DNA from: an uncultured Bacteroidales bacterium
GTDB lineage: Bacteria; Bacteroidota; Bacteroidia; Bacteroidales; Paludibacteraceae
DNA: 27,628 nucleotides
Direction: 5' to 3'
Assembly: GCA_937901225.1 (NCBI GenBank)
Contig: CALCGX010000041.1
Coordinates: forward strand, 1 to 27,628
In this document: piece after piece, positions 16,209-22,262 of the stretch
How the letters are laid out: each line of letters starts with the position of its first letter
Position numbering within the stretch: the stretch's first letter is position 1
Notes under the pieces: generated by a model
What the model was told of the DNA's origin: nothing
The model's input: only the letters and a program-made list of their open reading frames with translations
Database searches by the model: none
Program-made: the position numbers and the translations under genes

Positions 16209-16216
16209 CAAAAGTA
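16209..16216 (-). promoter_or_regulatory. -7 element of ATPase operon promoter
   Basis: On the minus strand TACTTTTG fits TAnnTTTG. It lies 42 nt upstream of the ATG at 16166. No TTG stands at the standard -33 distance; that position is instead within the inverted repeat at 16225-16245, which might mean activation or repression by a bound protein. Confidence 0.6.
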
Positions 16217-16224
16217 GTGCATGT

Positions 16225-16245
16225 TTGTGCAGTCTATTTGCACAA
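16225..16245. promoter_or_regulatory. Inverted repeat, candidate operator
   Basis: TTGTGCA, 7 nt, TGCACAA: a perfect 7+7 dyad of 21 bp (16225-16231 with 16239-16245). It lies between the WYL gene stop and the ATPase start and covers the -33 position of the ATPase promoter. A dimeric regulator, most simply the adjacent WYL protein, could bind it; that link is inference. Confidence 0.55.
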
Positions 16246-16259
16246 GCGGTAATGGATTA

Positions 16260-17270
16260 TTATTTTTTGTATACTTCGTATAATTTTTGTGCGTTTTTGG
16301 TCATTTCTTCTCGAACGAATTGCGGTTCAAGTACCTCTACATCACTTCCAAAGGACAAGAGTCGTTGATAAAATTCTTTATTAGGAACAATTTCTAATTC
16401 TATTATCCCCTCATCTGCTCTACTATTTCGTTGACTTTCGTGCATTGGTTTTGACAATACATAAGGCAGACGATGCGCTGAGAAACGAAGCAAAATCTTT
16501 ACAGATATATCATTTGCTGATTTGGTTACACCTATAATATCTTCAAAATATTCTTCAAAGTCAAGGGTCGTATTAGGAATATATGTTTCAGTAGTATGCT
16601 CAATCTCTTGAATGCGATCTAATGCCAGATTTGAGATATTTTGATATACACCATTCGTTGTTAATCCAAACATAAACCAACGACCATTATATTGCTTTAT
16701 ATAATAAGGGTGTACGATGGTGGCATAAGGTGACTTGTTAAACGGACGATAAGTGATTTTGAGCGCTTGTTTGTTGATAATTGCCTCAAACAATGGGCTG
16801 AGGTGTTGCAATCCATCAACATAGTTGTTGGTGTCAAAAGCTATAATATCTTGCGTGTCCTCTAACTCAAAATGATAATGTTCTTCCAATTGTTGCATCA
16901 TCTCTTCAATTCGTTCAAACTGAGGCAATCCGCGAAATTGTTGCAACATGAGCAACATAGATTTGAGTTGTGATAGTTGATGCTCATTCAAATCTCTACG
17001 CCAAATAGAATAATTTGGATCTGCATAACGATAATAACGACGACCATTGATACGGGCAGGCTCCTCGAATAGAAAATCCCATCCGTTGTTGTATTGCATA
17101 TCGTTGATGTCGTTGAAAAGAGTACGACGACTGATAGCAGGTGCTCCGTTGGCATCTAACTCACGATTAATCGCAGCAAGCAAATCCTCGGCAAAGTAAT
17201 AGCGAGTTCGGTCGCTAAAGCATTTGTCTAATGCTTGATAACGGATAGTTGCTAATCGTGTTCTTGGCAT
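16260..17270 (-). CDS. WYL-domain transcriptional regulator
   Basis: 336 residues. The N-terminal region (about 1-75) has a winged-helix pattern with ISRRTLFNDINDMQ as the recognition helix. The WYL domain spans about 135-240, with LKITYRPFNKS and the core VHPYYIKQYNGRWFMFGLT (the W.M/F.G segment equals the family W-Y-L). A WCX-like C-terminal segment begins about residue 250. WYL regulators, including CapW and BrxR, repress defence loci and respond to ligands, probably nucleic acids or nucleotides. Its neighbour 93 nt downstream is the ATPase operon, so it is the natural candidate for controlling it. Confidence 0.88.
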   Translation of the reverse strand: MPRTRLATIRYQALDKCFSDRTRYYFAEDLLAAINRELDANGAPAISRRTLFNDINDMQYNNGWDFLFEEPARINGRRYYRYADPNYSIWRRDLNEHQLSQLKSMLLMLQQFRGLPQFERIEEMMQQLEEHYHFELEDTQDIIAFDTNNYVDGLQHLSPLFEAIINKQALKITYRPFNKSPYATIVHPYYIKQYNGRWFMFGLTTNGVYQNISNLALDRIQEIEHTTETYIPNTTLDFEEYFEDIIGVTKSANDISVKILLRFSAHRLPYVLSKPMHESQRNSRADEGIIELEIVPNKEFYQRLLSFGSDVEVLEPQFVREEMTKNAQKLYEVYKK

Positions 17271-17298
17271 GGTTAGAGGGTTGTTTTGGTTTTGATTG

Positions 17299-17306
17299 CA
17301 AAGATA
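17299..17306 (-). promoter_or_regulatory. -7 element of WYL regulator promoter
   Basis: On the minus strand TATCTTTG fits TAnnTTTG exactly, about 29 nt upstream of the ATG at 17270. The -33 position holds TTTC rather than TTTG, so the promoter is a near match. A short dyad ATTGC, 8 nt, GCAAT (17334-17351) lies just upstream of it and could be an operator. Confidence 0.55.
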
Positions 17307-17358
17307 CTACAATATTTTAATCTAATGAAATTTATTGCATAATTCGGCAATTCGCGGA

Positions 17359-18369
17359 TTAGTTCTCGGATTCTAACTGAAAGAGTTGATCAAAGTCGGA
17401 TTGATATAAACGGTCTTGAATAACACGATATTTTTCAAACTCACTTTCTGCAAATGCTTTCGCCACTTCCGCACTTATCTTGCCCTTGTCTTGCAATACC
17501 GCCTCATCATTAAACTGCAAAAAAGCATCCAACTTCTTTGCCCAATCTTCCATCGTCATAGGTATCTGCTTCTTAGCCTGACGCTCTGCATAATCCAAAT
17601 ACATCGTAACAATCTGATTGAGGTCGTCTAATTCAACCAAAGACAAATAATTCTTAGCCACACTCACATCAGCACGGACAATCTTGCCATTAGGAGCATT
17701 CTTCCACGATGTCAAACCCATGTGCTCCTTCTCCGCATTGGCACGTTGCATAATCACCTCAGCAGCCGTATTACCATGAATAGCAAAATGTAACTTATTC
17801 TGAACCGTTGCAAAAAACTGCTTCGTAATCAATGCATCTCTATTGTAATCCACCGCAGTAGCATAAATATCCGTTATCTTCTGATAGAACTTGCGTTCGC
17901 TGGCACGAATCTCACGAATCTCATCTATCAAATGGTCGAAATATGCCTCGTCAAAGATTTGCCCGTTCTCCAAACGCTGTTTATCCAATACATACCCTTG
18001 AACAGCAAAAGTCTTGAGCACATTAGTCGCCCATTGGCGGAACTGCGTAGCACGAATTGAATTGACTCTATACCCGACGGAAATAATAGCATCTAGATTA
18101 TAGAAGCGCGTCTTATATACTTTTCCATCAGCGGCAGTTGCCGAGGATTCCTCGGATACTGAATCTTTATTGAGTTCGCCCGAAGCAAAGATATTCTTCA
18201 AATGTAGGGCAATATTATCTACCGAGCAATCAAAGAGCTGCGCCATCGCCTTTTGTGATAGCCATACATTCTCATCATGCACACGTACTTGGATGGTATC
18301 CTCTGCATTCTGCTTGGTAAACACCAAAAAGTCTGTTGTACTATTACGGATTTGTATTGTCTTGCTCAT
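17359..18369 (-). CDS. RhuM family protein
   Basis: 336 residues from the ATG at 18369; the in-frame TTG at 18375 is not needed. The start resembles RhuM family members: VHDENVWLSQKAMAQLFDCSVDNIALHLKNIFASGEL (key residues VWLSQxxMAxLFxxxxxNI), then KTRFYNLDAIISVGYRVNSIRATQFRQWATNVLKTFAVQGYVLDKQRLENG, the hallmark RAxQFRxWAT segment of the family. The remainder is a coiled, charged C-terminal region. RhuM proteins were named from a Salmonella pathogenicity island and recur beside restriction or defence genes; their activity is unknown. Its own promoter (18409-18439) makes it a separate transcript from the WYL gene. Confidence 0.88.
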   Translation of the reverse strand: MSKTIQIRNSTTDFLVFTKQNAEDTIQVRVHDENVWLSQKAMAQLFDCSVDNIALHLKNIFASGELNKDSVSEESSATAADGKVYKTRFYNLDAIISVGYRVNSIRATQFRQWATNVLKTFAVQGYVLDKQRLENGQIFDEAYFDHLIDEIREIRASERKFYQKITDIYATAVDYNRDALITKQFFATVQNKLHFAIHGNTAAEVIMQRANAEKEHMGLTSWKNAPNGKIVRADVSVAKNYLSLVELDDLNQIVTMYLDYAERQAKKQIPMTMEDWAKKLDAFLQFNDEAVLQDKGKISAEVAKAFAESEFEKYRVIQDRLYQSDFDQLFQLESEN

Positions 18370-18408
18370 TATCAATTAGGATTTTAGTTAAAGACACGCT
18401 TTAGCCTG

Positions 18409-18439
18409 CAAAGTTACGGATTTTTTCTGAGATATACAA
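18409..18439 (-). promoter_or_regulatory. Promoter of rhuM-like gene
   Basis: On the minus strand TTG (18437-18439), 20 nt, then TAACTTTG (18409-18416). Exact consensus spacing. The -33 end coincides with the base of a long hairpin at 18437-18470. Confidence 0.75.
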
Positions 18440-18470
18440 GAAAAATCGCATTTAGGAGCGATTTTTCTTG
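18437..18470. terminator. Long hairpin next to the rhuM promoter
   Basis: A perfect 13-bp stem CAAGAAAAATCGC/GCGATTTTTCTTG (18437-18449 with 18458-18470) and an 8-nt loop, with A/T runs that would allow termination in both directions. No gene ends here on either strand, so it may be an orphan terminator left by an excised element, or a roadblock insulating rhuM. Confidence 0.55.
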
Positions 18471-18498
18471 TGTAGGGTGTAAAGTGTAGCGTGTAAAG
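18471..18498. repeat. 7-nt tandem array, 4 copies
   Basis: TGTAGGG TGTAAAG TGTAGCG TGTAAAG, each with TGTA at positions 1-4 and G at 7, exactly in register from 18471 to 18498. Intergenic. It begins at the base of the long hairpin. Confidence 0.85.
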
Positions 18499-18512
18499 CG
18501 GGGACTATGTCG

Positions 18513-18556
18513 CAGTTTAGAGGATGGCGCAAGGTGCCTACAGTTTAGAGTTTAAA
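18513..18556. repeat. Dispersed repeat unit, heptamer/mini-palindrome family
   Basis: AGTTTAGAGGATGGCGCAAG, then GTGCCTACAGTTTAGAG and AGTTTAA in heptamer register. Matches, strand for strand, the minus-strand reading of the repeat inside abcF (GACGGCGCAAGCGCCTAC then AGTTTAGAG). Confidence 0.75.
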
Positions 18557-18586
18557 GGCATGCTGTATCCATTCGTCAAGCACCCC

Positions 18587-18609
18587 ATAACGCCGCAGGC
18601 GAGCGTTAT
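18587..18609. repeat. Inverted repeat with GC-rich loop
   Basis: ATAACGC pairs with GCGTTAT (18587-18593 with 18603-18609); the 9-nt interval contains CGCAGGCG, which may continue the structure. Its purpose is not apparent. Confidence 0.5.
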
Positions 18610-18647
18610 CGAGGCCCCGCTGGCTAATAAACAAAGCAAGGAAACAT

Positions 18648-18731
18648 TTTTAGGAAATGAGTCAACTATTTTAGGAATGTAGTCAACCGTTTTAGGAAAG
18701 GAGTCAACTTTTTTAGGAATTAAGACAATCT
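18648..18731. repeat. 21-nt tandem array, 4 copies
   Basis: Four adjacent 21-nt units (18648-18668, 18669-18689, 18690-18710, 18711-18731), each beginning TTTTAGGAA and the first three continuing with AGTCAAC at fixed register. Differences cluster at positions 10-12 and 20-21. Exactly two helical turns per unit. The reading frame contains stops, so it is not coding on that strand as read. Confidence 0.9.
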
Positions 18732-18760
18732 TAATAAAAAGCCTTTTTTGTATTTCGGAG

Positions 18761-18804
18761 TTCTTAGGTCGTTCCTTGGTTCTTCTTTGGTTCTTCGTTG
18801 GTCT
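18761..18804. repeat. 11-nt tandem array, 4 copies
   Basis: Four adjacent 11-nt units with consensus TTCNTTGGTTC (18761-18771, 18772-18782, 18783-18793, 18794-18804). It follows the 21-nt array by 29 nt and precedes the operon promoter by about 140 nt. Confidence 0.9.
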
Positions 18805-18941
18805 TTAATAGTGCTCTTAAATACAAGGTACAAAGGAATAGAATCTTAAGAAACAGCATATTTAGCATACCTCCGATCATTCTCTAAAAGAGTCAAAGGA
18901 ATCTATGAAAACAAACTGATTTAGCAAAATATTCGATTTTA

Positions 18942-18973
18942 TTTGCATATATCCAAACTTTTTTGTACTTTTG
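18942..18973 (+). promoter_or_regulatory. Promoter of the NifU-like / GGGtGRT operon
   Basis: TTTG (18942-18945), 20 nt, then TACTTTTG (18966-18973): an exact Bacteroidota -33/-7 pair. The start site is expected near 18980, giving a leader of about 115 nt before the ATG at 19097. Confidence 0.85.
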
Positions 18974-19013
18974 CACCCGAAATTGCGTGAACTCCGTTTT
19001 TGTGGATAAAAGA

Positions 19014-19071
19014 GTTTCAATATTCCACATGCGTTGCGCTATTTCAATGAAACCCTGAAACTTTGAAACAA
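19014..19071 (+). promoter_or_regulatory. Leader element with 8-nt triple repeat
   Basis: TGAAAC occurs three times in 8-nt register (TGAAACCC, TGAAACTT, TGAAACAA; 19048-19071), and GTTTCA at 19014-19019 can pair with any of the three. Mutually exclusive stems are therefore possible in the leader RNA. Not a riboswitch class that I recognise. Confidence 0.4.
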
Positions 19072-19096
19072 TTTAACTAATAAACTAACTAGAATT

Positions 19097-19798
19097 ATGA
19101 TTTACAGCAAAGAGGTACAGGAAATGTGCCAAGTAGCTAAAGGACCTAACCACGGTCCAGCTCCAATCCCAGAAGAGGGTAAGTGGGTGAAAGCTAAAGA
19201 GATCGCTGACATCTCTGGTATGACTCACGGTATCGGTTGGTGTGCTCCACAACAAGGTGCATGCAAACTCAGTTTGAACGTTAAGAACGGTATCATCGAG
19301 GAGGCTCTCATCGAGACTATCGGTTGCTCAGGTATGACTCACTCTGCTGCTATGGCAAGCGAGATCCTCGTGGGCAAGACTATCCTCGAGGCACTCAACA
19401 CTGACCTCGTGTGCGACGCTATCAATACCGCTATGCGCGAGTTGTTCCTCCAAATCGTTTACGGACGTACCCAATCTGCTTTCTCTGAGGGCGGTCTGCC
19501 AATCGGCGCTGGTCTTGAGGACTTGGGTAAGGGTCTCGTTAGCCAAACTGGTACCTTGTTCGCTACCAAGGCTAAAGGTTCACGTTACCTCCAATTGACC
19601 GAGGGTTATATCACCAAGCAATACTTGGATGCTGACAACGAGACTTGCGGCTATGAGTTCGTTCATATGGGCAAATTCATGGATGCTATCAAGAAGGGCG
19701 TTCCAGCAGAGGAGGCTTTGAAGAAGGTTACCGGTACTTATGGCCGTACAACCGAGGAGCAAGGCGCAGTTAAATTTATTGATCCACGTCATGAATAA
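19097..19798 (+). CDS. NifU-like iron-sulfur scaffold protein paired with GGGtGRT protein
   Basis: 233 residues. The mid-N-terminal segment LSLNVKNGIIEEALIETIGCSGMTHSAAMASEILVGKT resembles the NifU_N/IscU fold (key residues IGCxGMTHSAAMASE); cysteines stand at about 49, 56, 77 and 106. IscU-type proteins assemble Fe-S clusters on three conserved cysteines plus an Asp, but whether this set of cysteines does the same is not shown. The C-terminal part (about 120-233) is family-specific. It is the usual partner of the GGGtGRT protein, encoded 18 nt downstream. Codons are strongly biased and a textbook promoter precedes it, suggesting high expression. The function of the pair is unknown. Confidence 0.82.
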   Translation: MIYSKEVQEMCQVAKGPNHGPAPIPEEGKWVKAKEIADISGMTHGIGWCAPQQGACKLSLNVKNGIIEEALIETIGCSGMTHSAAMASEILVGKTILEALNTDLVCDAINTAMRELFLQIVYGRTQSAFSEGGLPIGAGLEDLGKGLVSQTGTLFATKAKGSRYLQLTEGYITKQYLDADNETCGYEFVHMGKFMDAIKKGVPAEEALKKVTGTYGRTTEEQGAVKFIDPRHE

Positions 19799-19802
19799 TA
19801 AG

Positions 19803-19809
19803 AAAGGAG
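19803..19809 (+). promoter_or_regulatory. Strong Shine-Dalgarno site before GGGtGRT gene
   Basis: AAAGGAG lies 7 nt upstream of the ATG at 19817. Such a site is uncommon in this window, where most starts have A/T-rich leaders; it may couple translation of the second gene of the operon to high output. Confidence 0.7.
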
Positions 19810-19816
19810 TAAAACT

Positions 19817-20827
19817 ATGATCCGTCCAGTTCAATTCGAATCACAAGATCGCCGCGAGAAACAAGTACTCGCTGCGCTTAACGCACATGGTATTGCTTCT
19901 ATCGAAGAGGCTAATCAAATTTGCGAGCAATACGGTTTGGATCCTTACATGACTTGCGAGGAGACCCAAATGATTTGCTTTGAGAACGCTAAGTGGGCTT
20001 ACGTTGTAGGTACCGCTATCGCGATCAAGAAAGGTTGCAAGAACGCTGCTGACGCTGCTGAGGCAATCGGTATCGGTTTGCAAGCATTCTGTATCCCTGG
20101 TTCTGTAGCTGACGACCGTTTGGTAGGTCTTGGTCACGGTAACTTGGCAGCTCGTTTGCTCCGCGAGGAGACCGAGTGCTTCGCTTTCTTGGCAGGTCAC
20201 GAGTCTTTCGCTGCTGCTGAGGGTGCTATCAAGATTGCTGAGATGGCTAACAAAGTGCGCCAAAAACCACTTCGTATCATCCTCAACGGTCTTGGCAAAG
20301 ATGCTGCTATGATTATCAGCCGTATCAATGGTTTCACATACGTACAAACACAATTTGACTACGCTACTGGCGAGTTGAATATCGTGAAGACCAAAGCATA
20401 TAGCAACGGTCCACGTGCTAAGGTGAACTGCTATGGTGCTGACGATGTACGCGAAGGTGTGGCTATCCTCTGGCACGAGAACGTAGATGTATCTATCACA
20501 GGTAACTCTACTAACCCAACTCGTTTCCAACACCCAGTAGCTGGTACTTATAAGAAAGAGCGCGTATTGGCTGGCAAGCCATACTTCTCTGTAGCTTCAG
20601 GTGGTGGTACAGGCCGTACTTTGCACCCAGATAACATGGCTGCAGGTCCTGCTTCTTATGGTATGACTGATACTTTGGGTCGTATGCACTCTGACGCTCA
20701 ATTCGCTGGTTCTTCTTCAGTACCTGCACACGTTGAGATGATGGGCTTCCTCGGTATTGGTAACAACCCAATGGTAGGTTGCACCGTGGCTTGCGCTGTG
20801 AACGTAGCGTTGGCATTGAACAAGTAA
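19817..20827 (+). CDS. GGGtGRT protein
   Basis: 336 residues. The eponymous motif SVASGGGTGRTLHPDNMAAG is at about residues 260-280. Other landmarks: CIPGSVADDRLVGLGHGNLAARLL, a KPLRIILNGLGKDAAMIISRINGFTYV core, and a Cys-containing end (GNNPMVGCTVACAVNVAL). Family members are found beside a NifU-like scaffold gene in anaerobes and their biochemical function is not known. Codon use is the most biased in the window (GGT, GCT, CGT, AAC dominate), as in highly expressed genes. A terminator follows at 20877-20907. Confidence 0.9.
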   Translation: MIRPVQFESQDRREKQVLAALNAHGIASIEEANQICEQYGLDPYMTCEETQMICFENAKWAYVVGTAIAIKKGCKNAADAAEAIGIGLQAFCIPGSVADDRLVGLGHGNLAARLLREETECFAFLAGHESFAAAEGAIKIAEMANKVRQKPLRIILNGLGKDAAMIISRINGFTYVQTQFDYATGELNIVKTKAYSNGPRAKVNCYGADDVREGVAILWHENVDVSITGNSTNPTRFQHPVAGTYKKERVLAGKPYFSVASGGGTGRTLHPDNMAAGPASYGMTDTLGRMHSDAQFAGSSSVPAHVEMMGFLGIGNNPMVGCTVACAVNVALALNK

Positions 20828-20833
20828 ATCCAA

Positions 20834-20875
20834 TAGGCGCTTGCGCCGTCCTATAGCGCAGCGTCCTATAGCCGA
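20834..20875. repeat. Dispersed repeat unit in 3' UTR of the GGGtGRT gene
   Basis: TAGGCGCTTGCGCCGTC then CTATAGCGCAGCGTC then CTATAGCCGATAA: three modules of an AT-rich CTATAG-type block and a mini-palindrome. The first 31 nt (20834-20864) match 23806-23836, inside abcF, with 2 differences. Lies between the stop codon and the terminator. Confidence 0.85.
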
Positions 20876-20876
20876 T

Positions 20877-20907
20877 AAAGAGACACTCCTTGCGGGGTGT
20901 CTCTTTT
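20877..20907 (+). terminator. Terminator of NifU-like / GGGtGRT operon
   Basis: AAAGAGACAC pairs with GTGTCTCTTT (20877-20886 with 20897-20906), extended by 3 further pairs around TTGC, and followed by T and G-T tract. A clean 13-bp terminator. Confidence 0.9.
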
Positions 20908-20993
20908 GTTTTTCACATCCGAGGGGCGATGGAATAATAATTCAATGATGTTTTTGTAATACTCTGTTAATATAGTTTAGTATTAGTGTACAA

Positions 20994-21019
20994 AAAAATC
21001 GCCCCGAAAGGCGATTTTT
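20994..21019. terminator. Bidirectional terminator after pepC
   Basis: AAAAATCGCC/GGCGATTTTT (20994-21003 with 21010-21019), loop CCGAAA. It closes the minus-strand operon ending at 21023; T runs exist on both strands. Confidence 0.88.
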
Positions 21020-21022
21020 ATT

Positions 21023-22240
21023 TTATTTGAGTCCCAATTTCTTGCGGATGTCTTTAGGAATGGCGTTCTTGTGCACCAACACATCGTTGGTCTTGTATTG
21101 CATATACGCCTCCGATACGTACCATATACCTTTGTATTCGCTTTTCTTGGTTCCCCAAGAGTTCTTGACCATGTAGTAGCGTTTGCCGTTTTGGTCTTTG
21201 GCAGTACCGAAGATTTGCATACCATGGTCATCGGTGTTCTCCCAACTGTCGTAGGCAGCTTGTCGCATCTCTTGAGTAATAGTCTTTTCAGGCAGAGGTT
21301 TCTTGGTCAATTCATCACGCTTGTCTGTAGCAGACAATCCCAACCAACGTGCAGCATCGCTGCCAGTCAAGTCTGCTGCTTTCTCCTCCTCAGGAACTAC
21401 GCCCAATCCCTTGCGGGTGAAGCACATTTCGCTCACGTCAGCACCCCAAGCCAGGGTGTAGCCTTCCGCCAATGCGTTGTCGATGATGGCCATCATCTCA
21501 TCAAGTGGCACATTGTACATCTGATCCATACGCCAGTTGTCTGGCACCTCCAATGCGAATGTGGTGTAGAACGGATGGTGGGTATAGCTCGTGATGCTAA
21601 CATAATCGTCGGCATTCAAACCTAACTCCTCTGCAAAGCTTTTAGGAGTATATTCCTTACCATTGTAGGTGAATGTAGCAGGACACTCGCCCAGATAGGT
21701 GTCATACACTGCAGTGAGGGCTTTCTTCCATACTGGAGTGAGCTTCTTCAGTCCGCTGTTGGCTACAGCATCCACTACGCCACCAGCCACCGCGTCCAAC
21801 TCGGTGTGAACAGGCAACGTGTCCGCAGGTGTACTACCGTATTGGATACCTGGCATGGCTTCTTGTGGTACCATACCATAGTTCTTCAAGCAGTAGATCA
21901 CATCATAAGCCGAGCCTCCAGGAGCAAACTGTGCGGTGCCGTACATGCGCACTACATACTCTGCACGATCGAGCATCGTATGGTGAACCACGAACATCTC
22001 GCTAAGGTCGTATTCGCCTTTGCCCATACGTAGCAACTCACTCTCCAGGAAACCGATGGTGGAGTAACTCCAACATGTTCCGCTGCGGTTTTGGTCTTTG
22101 ACTGGCGTGATAGCAATGCTATCTACTGTGGTAAAGCGAAAACCTTCGATGCTATCGCTGGCCACCTTGGTAGAGTCGGTTTGGGCTGTCATGCTTAAGC
22201 TAATTGCGCCCAACGCAAAAGATAAGATCAATCTTTTCAT
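21023..22240 (-). CDS. Bleomycin-hydrolase-type C1 aminopeptidase (PepC family), secreted
   Basis: 405 residues from the ATG at 22240, which opens a signal peptide (MKRLILSFALGAISLSMTAQ). An in-frame start at 22315 would overlap abcF. Catalytic elements of papain-like C1B peptidases: VKDQNRSGTCWSYSTIGFLES with Cys56, then late DDHGMQIFG with His339 and VKNSWG with Asn360. Bleomycin hydrolase/PepC enzymes are usually cytosolic hexamers of about 450 residues; a signal peptide is common in the Bacteroidota branch, suggesting export to the periplasm or outside. It starts 22 nt after abcF with no promoter visible in between, so it likely lies in the prmA operon. Biased codons suggest good expression. 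Confidence 0.88.
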   Translation of the reverse strand: MKRLILSFALGAISLSMTAQTDSTKVASDSIEGFRFTTVDSIAITPVKDQNRSGTCWSYSTIGFLESELLRMGKGEYDLSEMFVVHHTMLDRAEYVVRMYGTAQFAPGGSAYDVIYCLKNYGMVPQEAMPGIQYGSTPADTLPVHTELDAVAGGVVDAVANSGLKKLTPVWKKALTAVYDTYLGECPATFTYNGKEYTPKSFAEELGLNADDYVSITSYTHHPFYTTFALEVPDNWRMDQMYNVPLDEMMAIIDNALAEGYTLAWGADVSEMCFTRKGLGVVPEEEKAADLTGSDAARWLGLSATDKRDELTKKPLPEKTITQEMRQAAYDSWENTDDHGMQIFGTAKDQNGKRYYMVKNSWGTKKSEYKGIWYVSEAYMQYKTNDVLVHKNAIPKDIRKKLGLK

Positions 22241-22262
22241 ATCTGTGTTATATTTTTTATGG

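Noticed and set aside
16167..16211. Extended start of the ATPase at 16211
   Set aside because: It would place the start codon inside the -7 promoter region (16209-16216) and adds a non-homologous segment; the ATG at 16166 is preferred.
18648..18731. 21-nt array as a CRISPR array
   Set aside because: Units are contiguous without spacers, the unit is only 21 nt, and no cas genes are present.
18648..18731. 21-nt array as coding repeats (FRxxVNx)
   Set aside because: The reading frame contains stop codons in the first and after the fourth unit, with no start or neighbouring coding sequence.
19841..20816. Long minus-strand open frames opposite the GGGtGRT gene
   Set aside because: They mirror a highly biased coding sequence on the plus strand; the plus-strand product is a recognised family and has the promoter and terminator.
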